Source: Arminella tubonensis (GTDB lineage: Bacteria > Pseudomonadota > Alphaproteobacteria > Rhizobiales > Rhizobiaceae). Taken from it: a stretch of 64,000 bases of DNA. A program made the translations under genes and the position numbers. Shown here one piece after another: positions 20,181 to 29,191 of the stretch. Numbering within the stretch: position 1 is the stretch's first letter; each line of letters begins with the position of its first letter. The notes under the pieces were generated by a model. That model saw only the letters and a program-made list of their open reading frames with translations. It was not told the origin of the DNA and made no database searches. The stretch is taken from assembly GCF_003240585.1 (NCBI RefSeq), contig NZ_PCDP01000036.1:372001-436000 (forward strand), in the 5' to 3' direction.

Positions 20181-20485
20181 TGCGATCGTTTCCACACGCG
20201 TCAGTCATCGCGCATCATTGTCAGATAATCAAATGGCGCTCAATTTGCTTTTCGGCGCGCATAGGCGGATTTCCCGCTGTCCCAGTTGACAATTCCATGA
20301 CTTCTGCCTAAACACCGCCTCAACGCCGGGCAGAAATGTCCGGTGTTTTATTTGACATGTCCCGTGGTTTGTCCGTTCGCTAATGTGACGAACCTGTCAG
20401 AACTCTTAAATCAGGGTTCAGAGGAGGGCGTGTTTCCTTAACCGGTTTGGTAACAGACCGGTTTAACACTATGAAAGGAAATACG
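20181..20485. other. Intergenic region between vapB and rpsD
   Basis: No gene was recognised in this stretch of about 300 bp. It holds the vapB promoter region on the left, a terminator-like hairpin at 20326-20348 and the rpsD promoter and leader on the right (a TTGACA at 20352 is a possible -35). A second TTGACA with TAAACA 17 bp downstream lies at 20286-20314, just before the hairpin. Confidence 0.5.
20310..20352 (+). terminator. Orphan terminator-like hairpin upstream of rpsD
   Basis: Two alternative stems share one arm: an inner 7-bp stem (20326-20332 with 20337-20343, one G-T pair) and an outer 8-bp stem (20310-20317 with 20341-20348). A T-rich stretch follows. No plus-strand gene ends within 480 bp upstream. 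Confidence 0.5.
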
Positions 20486-21103
20486 ATGAGCAAGCGCGAA
20501 TCGTCCAAGTACAAAATCGACCGCCGCATGGGCGAGAACATCTGGGGCCGCCCGAAGTCCCCGGTCAATCGCCGCGAATACGGCCCAGGCCAGCACGGCC
20601 AGCGCCGCAAGGGCAAGCTTTCCGACTTCGGCGTTCAGCTCCGCGCCAAGCAGAAGCTCAAGGGTTACTACGGCGACCTGCGCGAGAAGCAGTTCCGCGC
20701 CATCTTCGCCGAAGCCGACCGCCGCAAGGGCGACACGTCCGAGAACCTGATCGGCCTGCTGGAGTCGCGTCTCGATGCGATCGTCTACCGCGCCAAGTTC
20801 GTTCCGACGGTCTTTGCTGCCCGTCAGTTCGTCAACCATGGCCACGTTACGGTCAACGGCGTTCGCGTTAACATCGGTTCTTACCGTTGCAAGGCCGGCG
20901 ACGTTATCGAAGTTCGTCAGAAGTCGAAGCAGCTTGTTACGGTTCTTGAAGCCGTGAGCCTCGCTGAACGCGATGTTCCTGACTACATCGAAGCCGACCA
21001 CAACAAGATGGTTGCTACCTTCGCCCGCGTGCCGACCCTTGCCGACGTGCCTTACGCCGTCGTCATGGAACCGCATCTGGTCGTGGAATTCTATTCGCGT
21101 TAA
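20486..21103 (+). CDS. rpsD: 30S ribosomal protein S4
   Basis: The 205-aa product binds 16S rRNA early in small-subunit assembly. The ATG at 20486 (AAAGGAAA just upstream) gives [20 protein letters not shown], the alphaproteobacterial S4 N-terminus. [19 protein letters not shown] follows. The S4 RNA-binding domain is seen at [18 protein letters not shown] and [20 protein letters not shown]. As in most alphaproteobacteria, the gene stands apart from the rpoA operon. A terminator follows directly. Confidence 0.97.
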   Translation: MSKRESSKYKIDRRMGENIWGRPKSPVNRREYGPGQHGQRRKGKLSDFGVQLRAKQKLKGYYGDLREKQFRAIFAEADRRKGDTSENLIGLLESRLDAIVYRAKFVPTVFAARQFVNHGHVTVNGVRVNIGSYRCKAGDVIEVRQKSKQLVTVLEAVSLAERDVPDYIEADHNKMVATFARVPTLADVPYAVVMEPHLVVEFYSR

Positions 21104-21126
21104 TAGACGCGGATCATTTCGAACGG

Positions 21127-21153
21127 AAAGCCGCTCATTTGGGCGGCTTTTTC
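21127..21153 (+). terminator. Intrinsic terminator of rpsD
   Basis: An 8-bp stem (21127-21134 with 21143-21150) ends in a T run reaching 21152. It lies 24 bp after rpsD and immediately before the glutaminase ribosome site. Confidence 0.85.
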
Positions 21154-21171
21154 GCATTCGGAGGATGGATG

Positions 21172-22098
21172 ATGGATCTGCAAGCGATACTGGACGGCAT
21201 TCACGCCGAGCTCTTGCCCCGTCTGGGCGAGGGAAAGGTTGCCGATTACATTCCAGAACTGGCCAAGGTCGATCCACGGCAGTTCGGCATGGCGATCGTG
21301 ACGGTGGATGGCCAGGTCCATAGCGTCGGCGACGCGCAGGCGCCGTTTTCGATCCAGAGTATTTCCAAGGTTTTCATGCTGACGCTGGCGCTCGGCAAGG
21401 TCGGCGAGCAGCTATGGACCCGCGTCGGGCGCGAGCCCTCGGGTTCGGCCTTCAATTCGATCGTGCAGCTCGAGCATGAGGCGGGTATTCCGCGCAATCC
21501 CTTCATCAATGCCGGCGCCATCGCCATCAGCGATGTCGTGCTGTCCGGCCATGCGCCGCGCGAGGCGATCGGCGAGTTGCTGCGGTTTGTCCGCTATCTC
21601 TCGGACGATGAGGCGGTGACTATCGACGAGAAGGTGGCACGCTCCGAGACGCAGACCGGCTTCCGCAACTTCGCGCTGGCCAACTTCATGCGCTCCTACG
21701 GCAATCTCGACCATCCGGTGGAGCACGTGCTGGGCGTCTATTTTCACCAATGCGCGCTCTCGATGAACTGCCAGCAACTCGCGAAGGCGGGGCTCTATCT
21801 TGCGGCGCGAGGCACCAACCCGCTTACCGGCCATTCGGTCGTCTCTCCGAAGCGGGCGCGGCGCATCAATGCCCTGATGCTGACTTGCGGTCACTATGAC
21901 GGGTCGGGGGACTTCGCCTATCATGTCGGCCTGCCGGGCAAGAGCGGCGTCGGCGGCGGCATCATGGCCGTGGCGCCCGGTATCGCCTCGATTGCGGTAT
22001 GGTCGCCGGGCCTGAACAAGGTCGGCAATTCGCAGCTGGGGGCAGTCGCCCTGGAAATGCTCGCAGCGCGTACCGGATGGTCTGTGTTCGGCGATTGA
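21172..22098 (+). CDS. glsA: Glutaminase (GlsA type)
   Basis: The 308-aa enzyme hydrolyses glutamine to glutamate and ammonia. It belongs to the serine-dependent beta-lactamase-like glutaminase family. The catalytic Ser-x-x-Lys is seen in [12 protein letters not shown] near residue 63. Other landmarks are [28 protein letters not shown], the Tyr/Asn region and the C-terminal [19 protein letters not shown] chose ATG 21172 (another ATG lies at 21169) after a GGAGG site; the frame extends back over the rpsD terminator. Length and motifs are normal. Confidence 0.93.
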   Translation: MDLQAILDGIHAELLPRLGEGKVADYIPELAKVDPRQFGMAIVTVDGQVHSVGDAQAPFSIQSISKVFMLTLALGKVGEQLWTRVGREPSGSAFNSIVQLEHEAGIPRNPFINAGAIAISDVVLSGHAPREAIGELLRFVRYLSDDEAVTIDEKVARSETQTGFRNFALANFMRSYGNLDHPVEHVLGVYFHQCALSMNCQQLAKAGLYLAARGTNPLTGHSVVSPKRARRINALMLTCGHYDGSGDFAYHVGLPGKSGVGGGIMAVAPGIASIAVWSPGLNKVGNSQLGAVALEMLAARTGWSVFGD

Positions 22099-22161
22099 GC
22101 CGGTGTTTTCCCGTGGCAATTTCTGCTATGGGCTGCGGCAAGATTTCGATGGGACGGCAAG

Positions 22162-23037
22162 ATGAACATTGCAATATCAGCAACTGGCGACCCGGATGTC
22201 GAATTGGAGGAGAGCGGGGCCGCTTCGCATCCGCTGTTTGCTGACGTTCCGCGTTCCGTCTCCTTCAACAAACTGCGCAAACGGCTGTTGCGCCAGGTGC
22301 GCCAGGCTTTCGACGATTTCGACATGCTGAAGGGGCAGCAACGCTGGCTGGTCGGTCTCTCAGGCGGCAAGGATTCCTACGGGCTGCTGTCGATCCTGCT
22401 CGATCTCAAATGGCGCGGCCTGCTGCCGGTGGAGCTCATTGCCTGCAATCTCGACCAGGGCCAGCCGAATTTTCCGAAGCACGTCCTGCCTGACTATCTG
22501 ACCAGGATCGGGGTCCAGCATCGCATCGAATATCGCGACACTTATTCGATCGTGAAGGAAAAGGTGCCGGAGGGCGGGACCTATTGCTCGCTCTGTTCGC
22601 GTCTGCGCCGCGGCAATCTCTATCGCATCGCCCGCGAAGAGGGGTGCCAGGCGCTGGTGCTTGGTCATCACCGCGAGGACATCCTCGAGACCTTCTTCAT
22701 GAATTTCTTTCACGGTGGCCGATTGGCATCGATGCCGGCAAAGCTGCTGAACGACGAAGGCGACCTGATGCTGCTTCGGCCGCTTGCCTATTGCGCCGAG
22801 GACGATCTTGCCAAATTTGCGGTGGCGATGGAATTCCCCATTATTCCCTGCGACCTCTGCGGGTCACAGGACGGCCTCCAGCGCAATGCGATGAAGGACA
22901 TGCTTGCCGATATCGAACGGCGCATGCCGGGCCGCAAGGACACGATGCTGCGGGCGCTGGCGCATGTTAACCCGTCGCACCTGCTTGATCCGAAACTTTT
23001 CGATTTTTCCGGGCTCTCCGTCACCGAGCCGTCGTGA
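22162..23037 (+). CDS. ttcA: tRNA 2-thiocytidine biosynthesis protein TtcA
   Basis: This 291-aa PP-loop ATPase makes 2-thiocytidine at position 32 of some tRNAs and carries a [4Fe-4S] cluster. The P-loop [10 protein letters not shown] is near residue 69. The cluster cysteines are in [14 protein letters not shown] and later in [32 protein letters not shown] is the adenylation region. All expected cysteines are present. It lies 63 bp downstream of the glutaminase and 72 bp upstream of the inositol-monophosphatase-family gene, on the same strand as both. Confidence 0.94.
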   Translation: MNIAISATGDPDVELEESGAASHPLFADVPRSVSFNKLRKRLLRQVRQAFDDFDMLKGQQRWLVGLSGGKDSYGLLSILLDLKWRGLLPVELIACNLDQGQPNFPKHVLPDYLTRIGVQHRIEYRDTYSIVKEKVPEGGTYCSLCSRLRRGNLYRIAREEGCQALVLGHHREDILETFFMNFFHGGRLASMPAKLLNDEGDLMLLRPLAYCAEDDLAKFAVAMEFPIIPCDLCGSQDGLQRNAMKDMLADIERRMPGRKDTMLRALAHVNPSHLLDPKLFDFSGLSVTEPS

Positions 23038-23109
23038 AACCTCGGCTAGGTGCGCTAGTGCCTTCGCGAGAGTCGGCACGGAGCACTACCATCTAAAGGA
23101 CGAGCAAAA

Positions 23110-23934
23110 ATGGCATCGACGATCGACATCACTGCCTTGGCAGACTTGCTGCGACATGCAGCGCAGCAAGAGATTCTTCCGCGCTTCCGGCGACTGGGCA
23201 AGGGTGACATCCGTATCAAGAGCGAGGCGACCGATCTTGTCACCGAGGCCGACGAGCGGGCGGAACGGCTGATCAAGGCGGAGGCGGCGCGGCTGTGGCC
23301 GGACGCCGTATTCATCGGCGAGGAATCGGTCGCGGCCAACCCGGCGCTGCTCGACACGCTGGAAGGCGCGGAGTTGGCGATTGTGGTCGATCCGGTCGAC
23401 GGGACATTCAACTTCGCGTCAGGCGTTCCGGCTTTCGGCGTCATGGCCGCTGTCGTTGCCAAGGGCGAGACGGTTGCCGGCATCATCTTCGATCCGATGG
23501 GCGACGATTGGGTCATAGCGGAGAAGGGCGGCGGCGCCTGGCTGCGTCGCCCAGGCGGCGAGGCGGAACGCTTGTCTGTTGCCGTGCCGGTGGCGCTTGA
23601 AAACATGGTCGGGATGGCCTCGACCGGCTTTGTGCAAAAAGACAAGCGTGCGGAAATCATGGGCAATCTGGCCAAGGTCCGCTTTGTCGCGAACTATCGC
23701 TGCGCGGCCCATGAATACCGCACCTTTGCCGGCGGCCATGTGCACTATCTCATGTACAACAAGCTTATGCCCTGGGATCATCTTGCCGGAACATTGATCG
23801 CCCAGGAGGCGGGCGGATATGCGGCACGGTTCGACGGTTCCGCCTACCTTCCGCACCACTTTGACGGCGGGCTGCTGATCACGCCCGACAGGGAATCCTG
23901 GGAATTGATGCGGCGCGAAGTCTTTACCGTCTGA
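23110..23934 (+). CDS. Inositol monophosphatase-family phosphatase
   Basis: This 274-aa protein belongs to the Mg-dependent FIG phosphatase superfamily. Metal ligands are in FIGEESVA (Glu), VVDPVDGTFNFASG (Asp-x-x-Asp-Gly) and the C-terminal PWDHLAGTLIAQEAGG (Asp). The family includes inositol monophosphatase (SuhB), histidinol-phosphate phosphatase and CysQ, and the sequence does not separate them well. The tail is typical of a small-molecule phosphatase. It probably follows ttcA in one transcript and is closed by a strong terminator. Confidence 0.85.
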   Translation: MASTIDITALADLLRHAAQQEILPRFRRLGKGDIRIKSEATDLVTEADERAERLIKAEAARLWPDAVFIGEESVAANPALLDTLEGAELAIVVDPVDGTFNFASGVPAFGVMAAVVAKGETVAGIIFDPMGDDWVIAEKGGGAWLRRPGGEAERLSVAVPVALENMVGMASTGFVQKDKRAEIMGNLAKVRFVANYRCAAHEYRTFAGGHVHYLMYNKLMPWDHLAGTLIAQEAGGYAARFDGSAYLPHHFDGGLLITPDRESWELMRREVFTV

Positions 23935-23954
23935 TCAACACTCTTCATTGCTTC

Positions 23955-23988
23955 AAAGCCCGCGCAGAGCCTTGCGCGGGCTTTTGCT
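23955..23988. terminator. Bidirectional terminator
   Basis: A 12-bp perfect stem (23955-23966 with 23973-23984) with A residues on the left and T residues on the right sits between convergent genes: the monophosphatase (plus) and the first exporter (minus). Confidence 0.88.
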
Positions 23989-23991
23989 TGA

Positions 23992-25272
23992 TCAGACGTG
24001 GCCGGCACCGGGATCCAATTGCGGGTCGTCGCCGGGATGCGAAAACAGCCTGCCGTTTTCCGCCCAGAGGGTCGATGCGATCGTCAGCAGGCCGAACACC
24101 GCGAAGCCCGCAAATAGCGGCCGCACTGTTCCGTCAAACATCTGGCCGACCGCGCCGCCGACAAGCGCGCCGCCGGTGGTCGATACGCAGCCGGTGATTG
24201 CCGTTGCTGTTCCCGCGAGATGTCCCATTGGTTCCAGGCAAATCGCCGTGAAGTTGGTGGCGATGACCGCAAACATCATCAGCAGGATGGTGAACGCGAT
24301 ATAGCTGTAGACGAACTGCGGCTTGCCCCCTAGCGCCACCATGAAAGCAAAGGCGGCGACCAGGGTGAAGATGATCAATGCCGCGTGCGAGATCCGCCGC
24401 ATGCCGAAGCTACGGACAAAAATGCCGTTGGCGAAGTTGGCGACTGCGATGCCTGCGGCCGTGGCGGCGAAAGCTATCGGCAGCCACTCGCCGAGACCGT
24501 AGACTTCGCCGAAGACCTGCTGCACCGATGTGATGTAGGCGCAGATGACACCGCTGAACAGTGTCAGGCCAATCATATAGCCGCAGGTGATGCGATTGGT
24601 CAGAACGGTTTTGAAGCCTGAGGTTACCGAGACCACCGAAAGAGGCAAACGTTCCTCGATTGGGAGCGACTCCCGCAATCGCAGGAATGCCCATGCGAAC
24701 AGGATGGCGCCGATCGAGCCGAGGAGGATGAAAATCCATTGCCACTCGGCATAGGTCACGATCAGCTGACCGACCGATGGCGCCACGATCGGCACGATCA
24801 TGAAGACGATCATGACATAGGACATCACGCGCGCCATCTCACGACCGCCGAAGCAATCGCGAATGATTGCCATGGTGGTGATGCGTACGGCGGCGGCACC
24901 GACGCCCTGCGCGAATCGCAGGGTCAGCAGCATGGCGAGGCTGGTGCTCCAGGAAGCGGCGAGCAATGTCACGCTGTAGAAGGCGAGGCCGCCCAGCAGG
25001 ATCTTGCGACGGCCATAGGTGTCGGACAGGCTGCCGAATACGAGCTGCGAAATGCCGAAGCCGAAGAAGTAGACGGCTATCACCAGCTGCGTGTCGTTGG
25101 CGTTGACCACTCCCAGCGATCGGCCCATCGCCGGAAGTGCAGCCAGCATGCTGTCGATCGCCATCGCCACGCTTGCCGTCATCAACGCGATGGTGACGAT
25201 GAACTCGAACACGCCGAGCCCTATGCGGGCGGAGCCCTGTGGTTCCACTGAAGGCAGATGGGTGGGGTTCAT
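23992..25272 (-). CDS. MFS exporter, Bcr/CflA-type (second of a tandem pair)
   Basis: This 426-aa inner-membrane protein reads as twelve helices. The motif-A loop after helix 2 is GSLSDTYGRRKILLGG and the helix-4 segment is RFAQGVGAAAVRITTMAIIR. VMSYVMIVFMIVPIVAPSVG is the MFS helix-5 drug-export signature. The start ATG 25272 gives a short hydrophilic N-terminus; a longer frame to 25359 crosses the end of the upstream paralogue. It is clearly paralogous to the next gene (same length, same motif order), with 13 bp between them, so the pair is a tandem duplication in one operon. Substrates are unknown. Confidence 0.87.
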   Translation of the reverse strand: MNPTHLPSVEPQGSARIGLGVFEFIVTIALMTASVAMAIDSMLAALPAMGRSLGVVNANDTQLVIAVYFFGFGISQLVFGSLSDTYGRRKILLGGLAFYSVTLLAASWSTSLAMLLTLRFAQGVGAAAVRITTMAIIRDCFGGREMARVMSYVMIVFMIVPIVAPSVGQLIVTYAEWQWIFILLGSIGAILFAWAFLRLRESLPIEERLPLSVVSVTSGFKTVLTNRITCGYMIGLTLFSGVICAYITSVQQVFGEVYGLGEWLPIAFAATAAGIAVANFANGIFVRSFGMRRISHAALIIFTLVAAFAFMVALGGKPQFVYSYIAFTILLMMFAVIATNFTAICLEPMGHLAGTATAITGCVSTTGGALVGGAVGQMFDGTVRPLFAGFAVFGLLTIASTLWAENGRLFSHPGDDPQLDPGAGHV

Positions 25273-25285
25273 TGTGGTCAGCCTA

Positions 25286-26560
25286 TCAGTGGAGGGCAAG
25301 GGAAGGATCGGCGGATGGCGGTGCGTTCTGTGGGCGGAACAGCTTGCCGTTTTCCGCAATCAGCACGAAGAACAGGCCAATGACGGATACCGAGAAATAG
25401 CCGACGACCATGGGCGTTGCCGTTCCATCGAAGTGCTGGCCGATCGCGGCGCCAATCAGAGCGCCGCCGACCGTGCTCATGAAGCCAAGGACGGAAGATG
25501 CCGTGCCCGCGACATGGCCGAGCGGCTCCATGGCCAGCGAGTTGAAGTTTGACCCGATCCAGCCGAACTGGAACATGGCCAGCGCAAAGAAGATCATGAA
25601 CAGCGGAAACGGCATCGGTGCTGGACCGAGAAGCTGGATGATCAGCCAGATGCAGGTGATGCAGACGAATCCCAGCAGCGCCGCATGCGACAGGCGCCGC
25701 ATGCCGAAGCGGCCAACCAGCTGCGAATTGATGAAAGAGGAAAACGCCATGAACAGGGCCACGCCGGAAAAAGCGAGGGGCGAATAGATGCCGAGCTTGT
25801 AGATGCCGACATAGATCTGCTGGGCGGAATTGATGAAGCCAAACAGGGCACCGTAGAGGAAAGTGCTGGCGATCGTGTAGCAGAGGGCGACGCGGTTCGT
25901 CAGGACGATCGCGAACCCCGCGGCGACCGAACGGACGGTAAATGGACGAACATCTTCCGGGTGCAGCGTATCGGGCATTCGGAAGTACATCCAGACGAGC
26001 ACGCAAGTGGCCACCGTTGCGATGAAGACGAAGATCATGTGCCAGGTCGCGAACAGCATGATGATCTGGCCGGTGCCTGGTGCAATGACTGGAACGATCA
26101 TGAACACCATCATGATGAGCGACATGACCTCGGCCATCTGCCGCCCGCCGTAGATATCGCGCACGATGGAAATGGTGATCACGCGGGTCGCAGCGGCACC
26201 GAGGCCCTGGATGAAGCGCAGCGTCAGCAGACCGACAAAGGAGGGGATCACCGCAATGCCGATGGCGGAACAGATATAGACTACCAGGCCGATCAGCAGC
26301 GGTAGCCGCCGACCAAACCGATCCGATAGCGGTCCATAGAAAAGCTGGGCACCGCCGAAGCCAAGCAGATATGCTGAAACGATATACTGCCGGTGATTTT
26401 CGTTGTCGACGCCGAGGCTGGCGCCGATCTGCTGCAGAGCCGGCAGCATGATGTCGATCGCGAGCGCATTGATTGCCATCAGCAGGGCCGCCAGCGCGAT
26501 AAATTCAGCTTTGCCCATGGGCGTGCGCGCGGCGGACACAGCTTGCGAAGAGTTCGTCAC
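25286..26560 (-). CDS. MFS exporter, Bcr/CflA-type (first of a tandem pair)
   Basis: This 424-aa twelve-helix major facilitator protein has motif A GPLSDRFGRRLPLLIG, helix-4 RFIQGLGAAATRVITISIVR and helix-5 IMMVFMIVPVIAPGTG. The C-terminal half has MEPLGHVAGTASSVLGFMST, matched by EPMGHLAGTATAITG in its paralogue. Proton-driven export of drugs or metabolites is the known activity of the family. The ATG at 26560 is the only sensible start. It is the promoter-proximal member of the pair. Confidence 0.87.
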   Translation of the reverse strand: MTNSSQAVSAARTPMGKAEFIALAALLMAINALAIDIMLPALQQIGASLGVDNENHRQYIVSAYLLGFGGAQLFYGPLSDRFGRRLPLLIGLVVYICSAIGIAVIPSFVGLLTLRFIQGLGAAATRVITISIVRDIYGGRQMAEVMSLIMMVFMIVPVIAPGTGQIIMLFATWHMIFVFIATVATCVLVWMYFRMPDTLHPEDVRPFTVRSVAAGFAIVLTNRVALCYTIASTFLYGALFGFINSAQQIYVGIYKLGIYSPLAFSGVALFMAFSSFINSQLVGRFGMRRLSHAALLGFVCITCIWLIIQLLGPAPMPFPLFMIFFALAMFQFGWIGSNFNSLAMEPLGHVAGTASSVLGFMSTVGGALIGAAIGQHFDGTATPMVVGYFSVSVIGLFFVLIAENGKLFRPQNAPPSADPSLALH

Positions 26561-26583
26561 AACATAGATCCCATAAACATGCC

Positions 26584-26609
26584 AAGGCGCTGCCGGGAGG
26601 CAGCGCCTT
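26584..26609 (-). terminator. Hairpin after grxD
   Basis: An 11-bp perfect stem (26584-26594 with 26599-26609) lies 47 bp beyond the grxD stop and upstream of the exporter pair. The T tract on the minus strand is weak. Confidence 0.55.
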
Positions 26610-26656
26610 CTTATTCAAACGGATTGTGGAAACCGGGCGGAGTGCCCGGTGACCGG

Positions 26657-26992
26657 TCAGGCGGCGCCGCGAACGGTTATGCCGTGTTCCTGTAAATGCT
26701 GCTGTAATTCGCCCGCCTGGAACATTTCGCGGATGATATCGCAGCCACCGATGAACTCACCCTTCACATAGAGCTGAGGGATGGTGGGCCAGTTCGAGTA
26801 TTCCTTGATGCCCTGACGGATTTCCGCATCTGCCAGAACATTCACACCCTTGTAGTCGACGCCGATGTAATCGAGAATCTGCACGACCTGGCCGGAGAAG
26901 CCACACTGCGGAAACTGCGGAGTGCCCTTCATGAAAAGAACGACGTCGCTGCTCTTTACTTCATTGTCGATGAATTCGTTGATGCCGCTCAT
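26657..26992 (-). CDS. grxD: Monothiol glutaredoxin GrxD (CGFS type)
   Basis: This 111-aa protein has the single-cysteine active site PQCGFSGQ, the glutathione-binding segments [20 protein letters not shown] and an N-terminal thioredoxin fold. CGFS glutaredoxins carry and pass on [2Fe-2S] clusters and form heteromeric complexes with BolA proteins. ATG 26992 was chosen over 27019 because it gives the standard N-terminus [12 protein letters not shown] and follows AAAGGAAC. In rhizobia as I remember them, the partner bolA is usually next door; here bolA is about 3.8 kb away behind two inserted genes. Confidence 0.93.
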   Translation of the reverse strand: MSGINEFIDNEVKSSDVVLFMKGTPQFPQCGFSGQVVQILDYIGVDYKGVNVLADAEIRQGIKEYSNWPTIPQLYVKGEFIGGCDIIREMFQAGELQQHLQEHGITVRGAA

Positions 26993-27103
26993 AAATGTTC
27001 CTTTCACATGCGGGGTCAAGGCCCGCAGCTTCGTTCGTGGAATTTAAATAGCATGTGGTGGTTCGATTTCCAGCCGCAATAACGCATGGCCGATATTTTT
27101 CAT

Positions 27104-27213
27104 CGCGGGACCGGGCACGGATGCAACACCGGCTGTCACGAGACGTCGAAGCGCCTGGAGGAAGACATTCACGTCGTGGGCCACCATCCGCAATGTCGCG
27201 GATGGTGGCTTTT
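27104..27213 (+). ncRNA. Candidate small RNA ending at an orphan intrinsic terminator
   Basis: The plus strand has a textbook intrinsic terminator at 27180-27213 but no plausible protein gene before it. Upstream, a 5-bp stem (27142-27146 with 27171-27175) encloses a loop with CCTGGAGGAAGAC, which includes a Shine-Dalgarno-like GGAGG. A GATATTT near 27092 could be a -10, putting the 5' end near 27104. I recall that rhizobia carry conserved trans-acting small RNAs of this size (alpha-r families) in such intergenic regions, but I cannot match this one by sequence. The 5' end is a guess. Confidence 0.4.
27180..27213 (+). terminator. Strong intrinsic terminator without an annotated gene
   Basis: A perfect 12-bp stem (27180-27191 with 27198-27209) and a 6-base loop are followed by TTTT. 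Its T run is on the plus strand, while both flanking genes (grxD and the chemoreceptor) are on the minus strand. Confidence 0.85.
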
Positions 27214-27262
27214 GAGGTTTCACATTTCTCGTCGCCTTGCTAGTCGACGAGTGTAGCCGGCA

Positions 27263-29191
27263 TCAGAACTCTTCCCAGCTTTCCTTGACTGCGGCTTGAC
27301 CGCCGAAAGCCTTTGCGACCTGCCCAGCCAGGCGACGCACTGGTGGCGAGGTTGGTTCATGCCTTCCGCCTGCCGCGTTGACTAGTCGAGGCCGACCCGT
27401 TGTGCCAAGCTGGAATTGGCCGACCAGTTCACGCAACTTGCCGCTTTCGGAGGCAAGGGAGGCGCCTGCCGCGTTCGTCTGCTCCACCATGGCTGCATTC
27501 TGCTGGGTCACCTGATCCATTTGATTTACAGCGGTATTCACCTCGGCGAGGCCCAACGATTGCTCTTTGGCCGAGGTCGCAATCGCGTCCATATGCTGGT
27601 TGACGGTGACGATATAGCCTTCGATCGTCTTCAGCGACTCTCCCGTCTCACGCACCAGCCTGACACCGCTTTGAACTTCGACGCCGGAAATGTGGATCAA
27701 TGCCTTGATCTCCTTTGCAGCCTGCGCCGAACGCTGGGCCAGTTCACGTACCTCCTGTGCCACGACCGCGAACCCTTTGCCGGCATCGCCCGCCCTTGCT
27801 GCTTCAACACCGGCGTTCAAGGCAAGAAGATTGGTTTGGAAGGCAATCTCATCGATGACACCGATGATGTTGGAAACCTGGTTGGAGGACTGTTCGATCT
27901 TTTGCATCGCGTCGACGGCGTTGGCCACGACCTTGCCGGACTCAGCGGCACTTGCGTTAGCCTTGACGGCCACCGTGCGCGCTTCTTCGGCACGTCCGGA
28001 AGAGCTGGTTACATTCGCGGTGATTTGATCCAGTGCGGCCGCGGTCTCTTCGAGGGAGGCGGCCTGCTGTTCGGTGCGTCTGGACAGGTCGTCCGCGCTC
28101 TGGCTGATTTCACGCGAGCCGCTATCAATGGCAACGGTCGCCTGGGCAACGGCCTGCAGTGTCTCGCCAAGCTGCGCCACCGCGCCATTGAGGTCGTGGC
28201 GAAGGTTTTCAAAATCCGGTGCGAAAGGCTCATTCAGCTGGAACACCAAATCCCCTGACGCAAGGCGCCTCAGACCCGCAGCCAAACCCGCCGTCGCCTC
28301 CTGGAGCCGTCTCTGAGCAGCCGCCTCCGCTTCTGCGGTCAGGCTTATGCGGTCCGCTTCAGCCTGGTTCCGCAGGGCTTCGGCGTTTTGCTCCAGCCGC
28401 GCTTTTTCGATCGCTGCCTGGCGGAAGACCTCGACGGAGTGCGCCATATTGCCGACCTCGTCCCTTCGTCCTATGCCGGGAACCGTCACCGCGGTGTCGC
28501 CGGCGGCAAGCTTCATCATTGTTTCATTTATGCCGCGCACTGGTCGGACAATATTGCGGCTCAAGAAGAGGAGGCTAAGGGTGGCTACGACAACCATGGC
28601 CAGTCCGCCGCCAATGATTGACGCGCGGGCTGTCGCGCTCGCGGCAGCGGCTCTTGCCTCTCGCTCGCTCAGAAGTCCGGATTCTGCTTCCGACATTTCC
28701 TTTACCTTGGCGCGGATACCGTCCATCGACTGTTTTCCGGCACCTGATATTTCCAACTGGCGGGCAGCCTCAATCGTCGCCGGGCTTTTCATATGGGCTT
28801 TTTCGGCATCGACGATCGTCGACGTCCAGATCTTGGCCAGCCTATCGAGCTCATCAAGGCGTTTCTGTTGGATCGGGTTATCTGATGTCAGCGTCCGGAC
28901 CTTGGCGAGTTGTTCGCCATAAGTGGCCGCACCAACCTCCTGCGGATCAAGAAATTTTTCGCTGCCGGAAATGACATAGCCGCGCATGCCTGTTTCCTGA
29001 TCGACCATTGCGGCCATGATCGCGTTCAAGCCGCCAAGGACTCTATAAGTATGGTCGGTCCAGGAGGCAGTTTGTTCCTGACTCGTCATGGATCTGAAGC
29101 TAACCGTCGTGACGGCGAGGCTGATAAGGATGAGCACCGACAAGCTCAAAGCGATCTTTCCTAAAATTCGTAAATTCATAAAAATAGACAT
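27263..29191 (-). CDS. Methyl-accepting chemotaxis protein with CHASE3-like sensor and CheR/CheB tether
   Basis: A 642-aa chemoreceptor. ATG 29191 follows GGAGA at good spacing. An N-terminal membrane helix (about 12-32) leads to a periplasmic four-helix domain resembling CHASE3 (MVDQETGMRGYVISGSEKFL). A second membrane helix near 190-210 is followed by two HAMP-like units, the second around RRLASGDLVFQL. The signalling tip is intact (IGVIDEIAFQTNLLALNAGV, then EAARAGDAGKGFAVVAQEVR). The last residues are SWEEF, matching the xWxxF pentapeptide that recruits CheR or CheB. The ligand is unknown. No che genes are adjacent. Confidence 0.9.
   Translation of the reverse strand: MSIFMNLRILGKIALSLSVLILISLAVTTVSFRSMTSQEQTASWTDHTYRVLGGLNAIMAAMVDQETGMRGYVISGSEKFLDPQEVGAATYGEQLAKVRTLTSDNPIQQKRLDELDRLAKIWTSTIVDAEKAHMKSPATIEAARQLEISGAGKQSMDGIRAKVKEMSEAESGLLSEREARAAAASATARASIIGGGLAMVVVATLSLLFLSRNIVRPVRGINETMMKLAAGDTAVTVPGIGRRDEVGNMAHSVEVFRQAAIEKARLEQNAEALRNQAEADRISLTAEAEAAAQRRLQEATAGLAAGLRRLASGDLVFQLNEPFAPDFENLRHDLNGAVAQLGETLQAVAQATVAIDSGSREISQSADDLSRRTEQQAASLEETAAALDQITANVTSSSGRAEEARTVAVKANASAAESGKVVANAVDAMQKIEQSSNQVSNIIGVIDEIAFQTNLLALNAGVEAARAGDAGKGFAVVAQEVRELAQRSAQAAKEIKALIHISGVEVQSGVRLVRETGESLKTIEGYIVTVNQHMDAIATSAKEQSLGLAEVNTAVNQMDQVTQQNAAMVEQTNAAGASLASESGKLRELVGQFQLGTTGRPRLVNAAGGRHEPTSPPVRRLAGQVAKAFGGQAAVKESWEEF

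Noticed and set aside
23992..26560. Tandem MFS genes as a possible two-component exporter complex
   Set aside because: Both are complete twelve-helix proteins with their own motifs; simple gene duplication is enough to explain them.
27055..27243. 62-codon plus-strand open frame in the grxD-chemoreceptor gap
   Set aside because: It runs through a strong terminator and has no protein-like pattern; the region fits a small RNA better.
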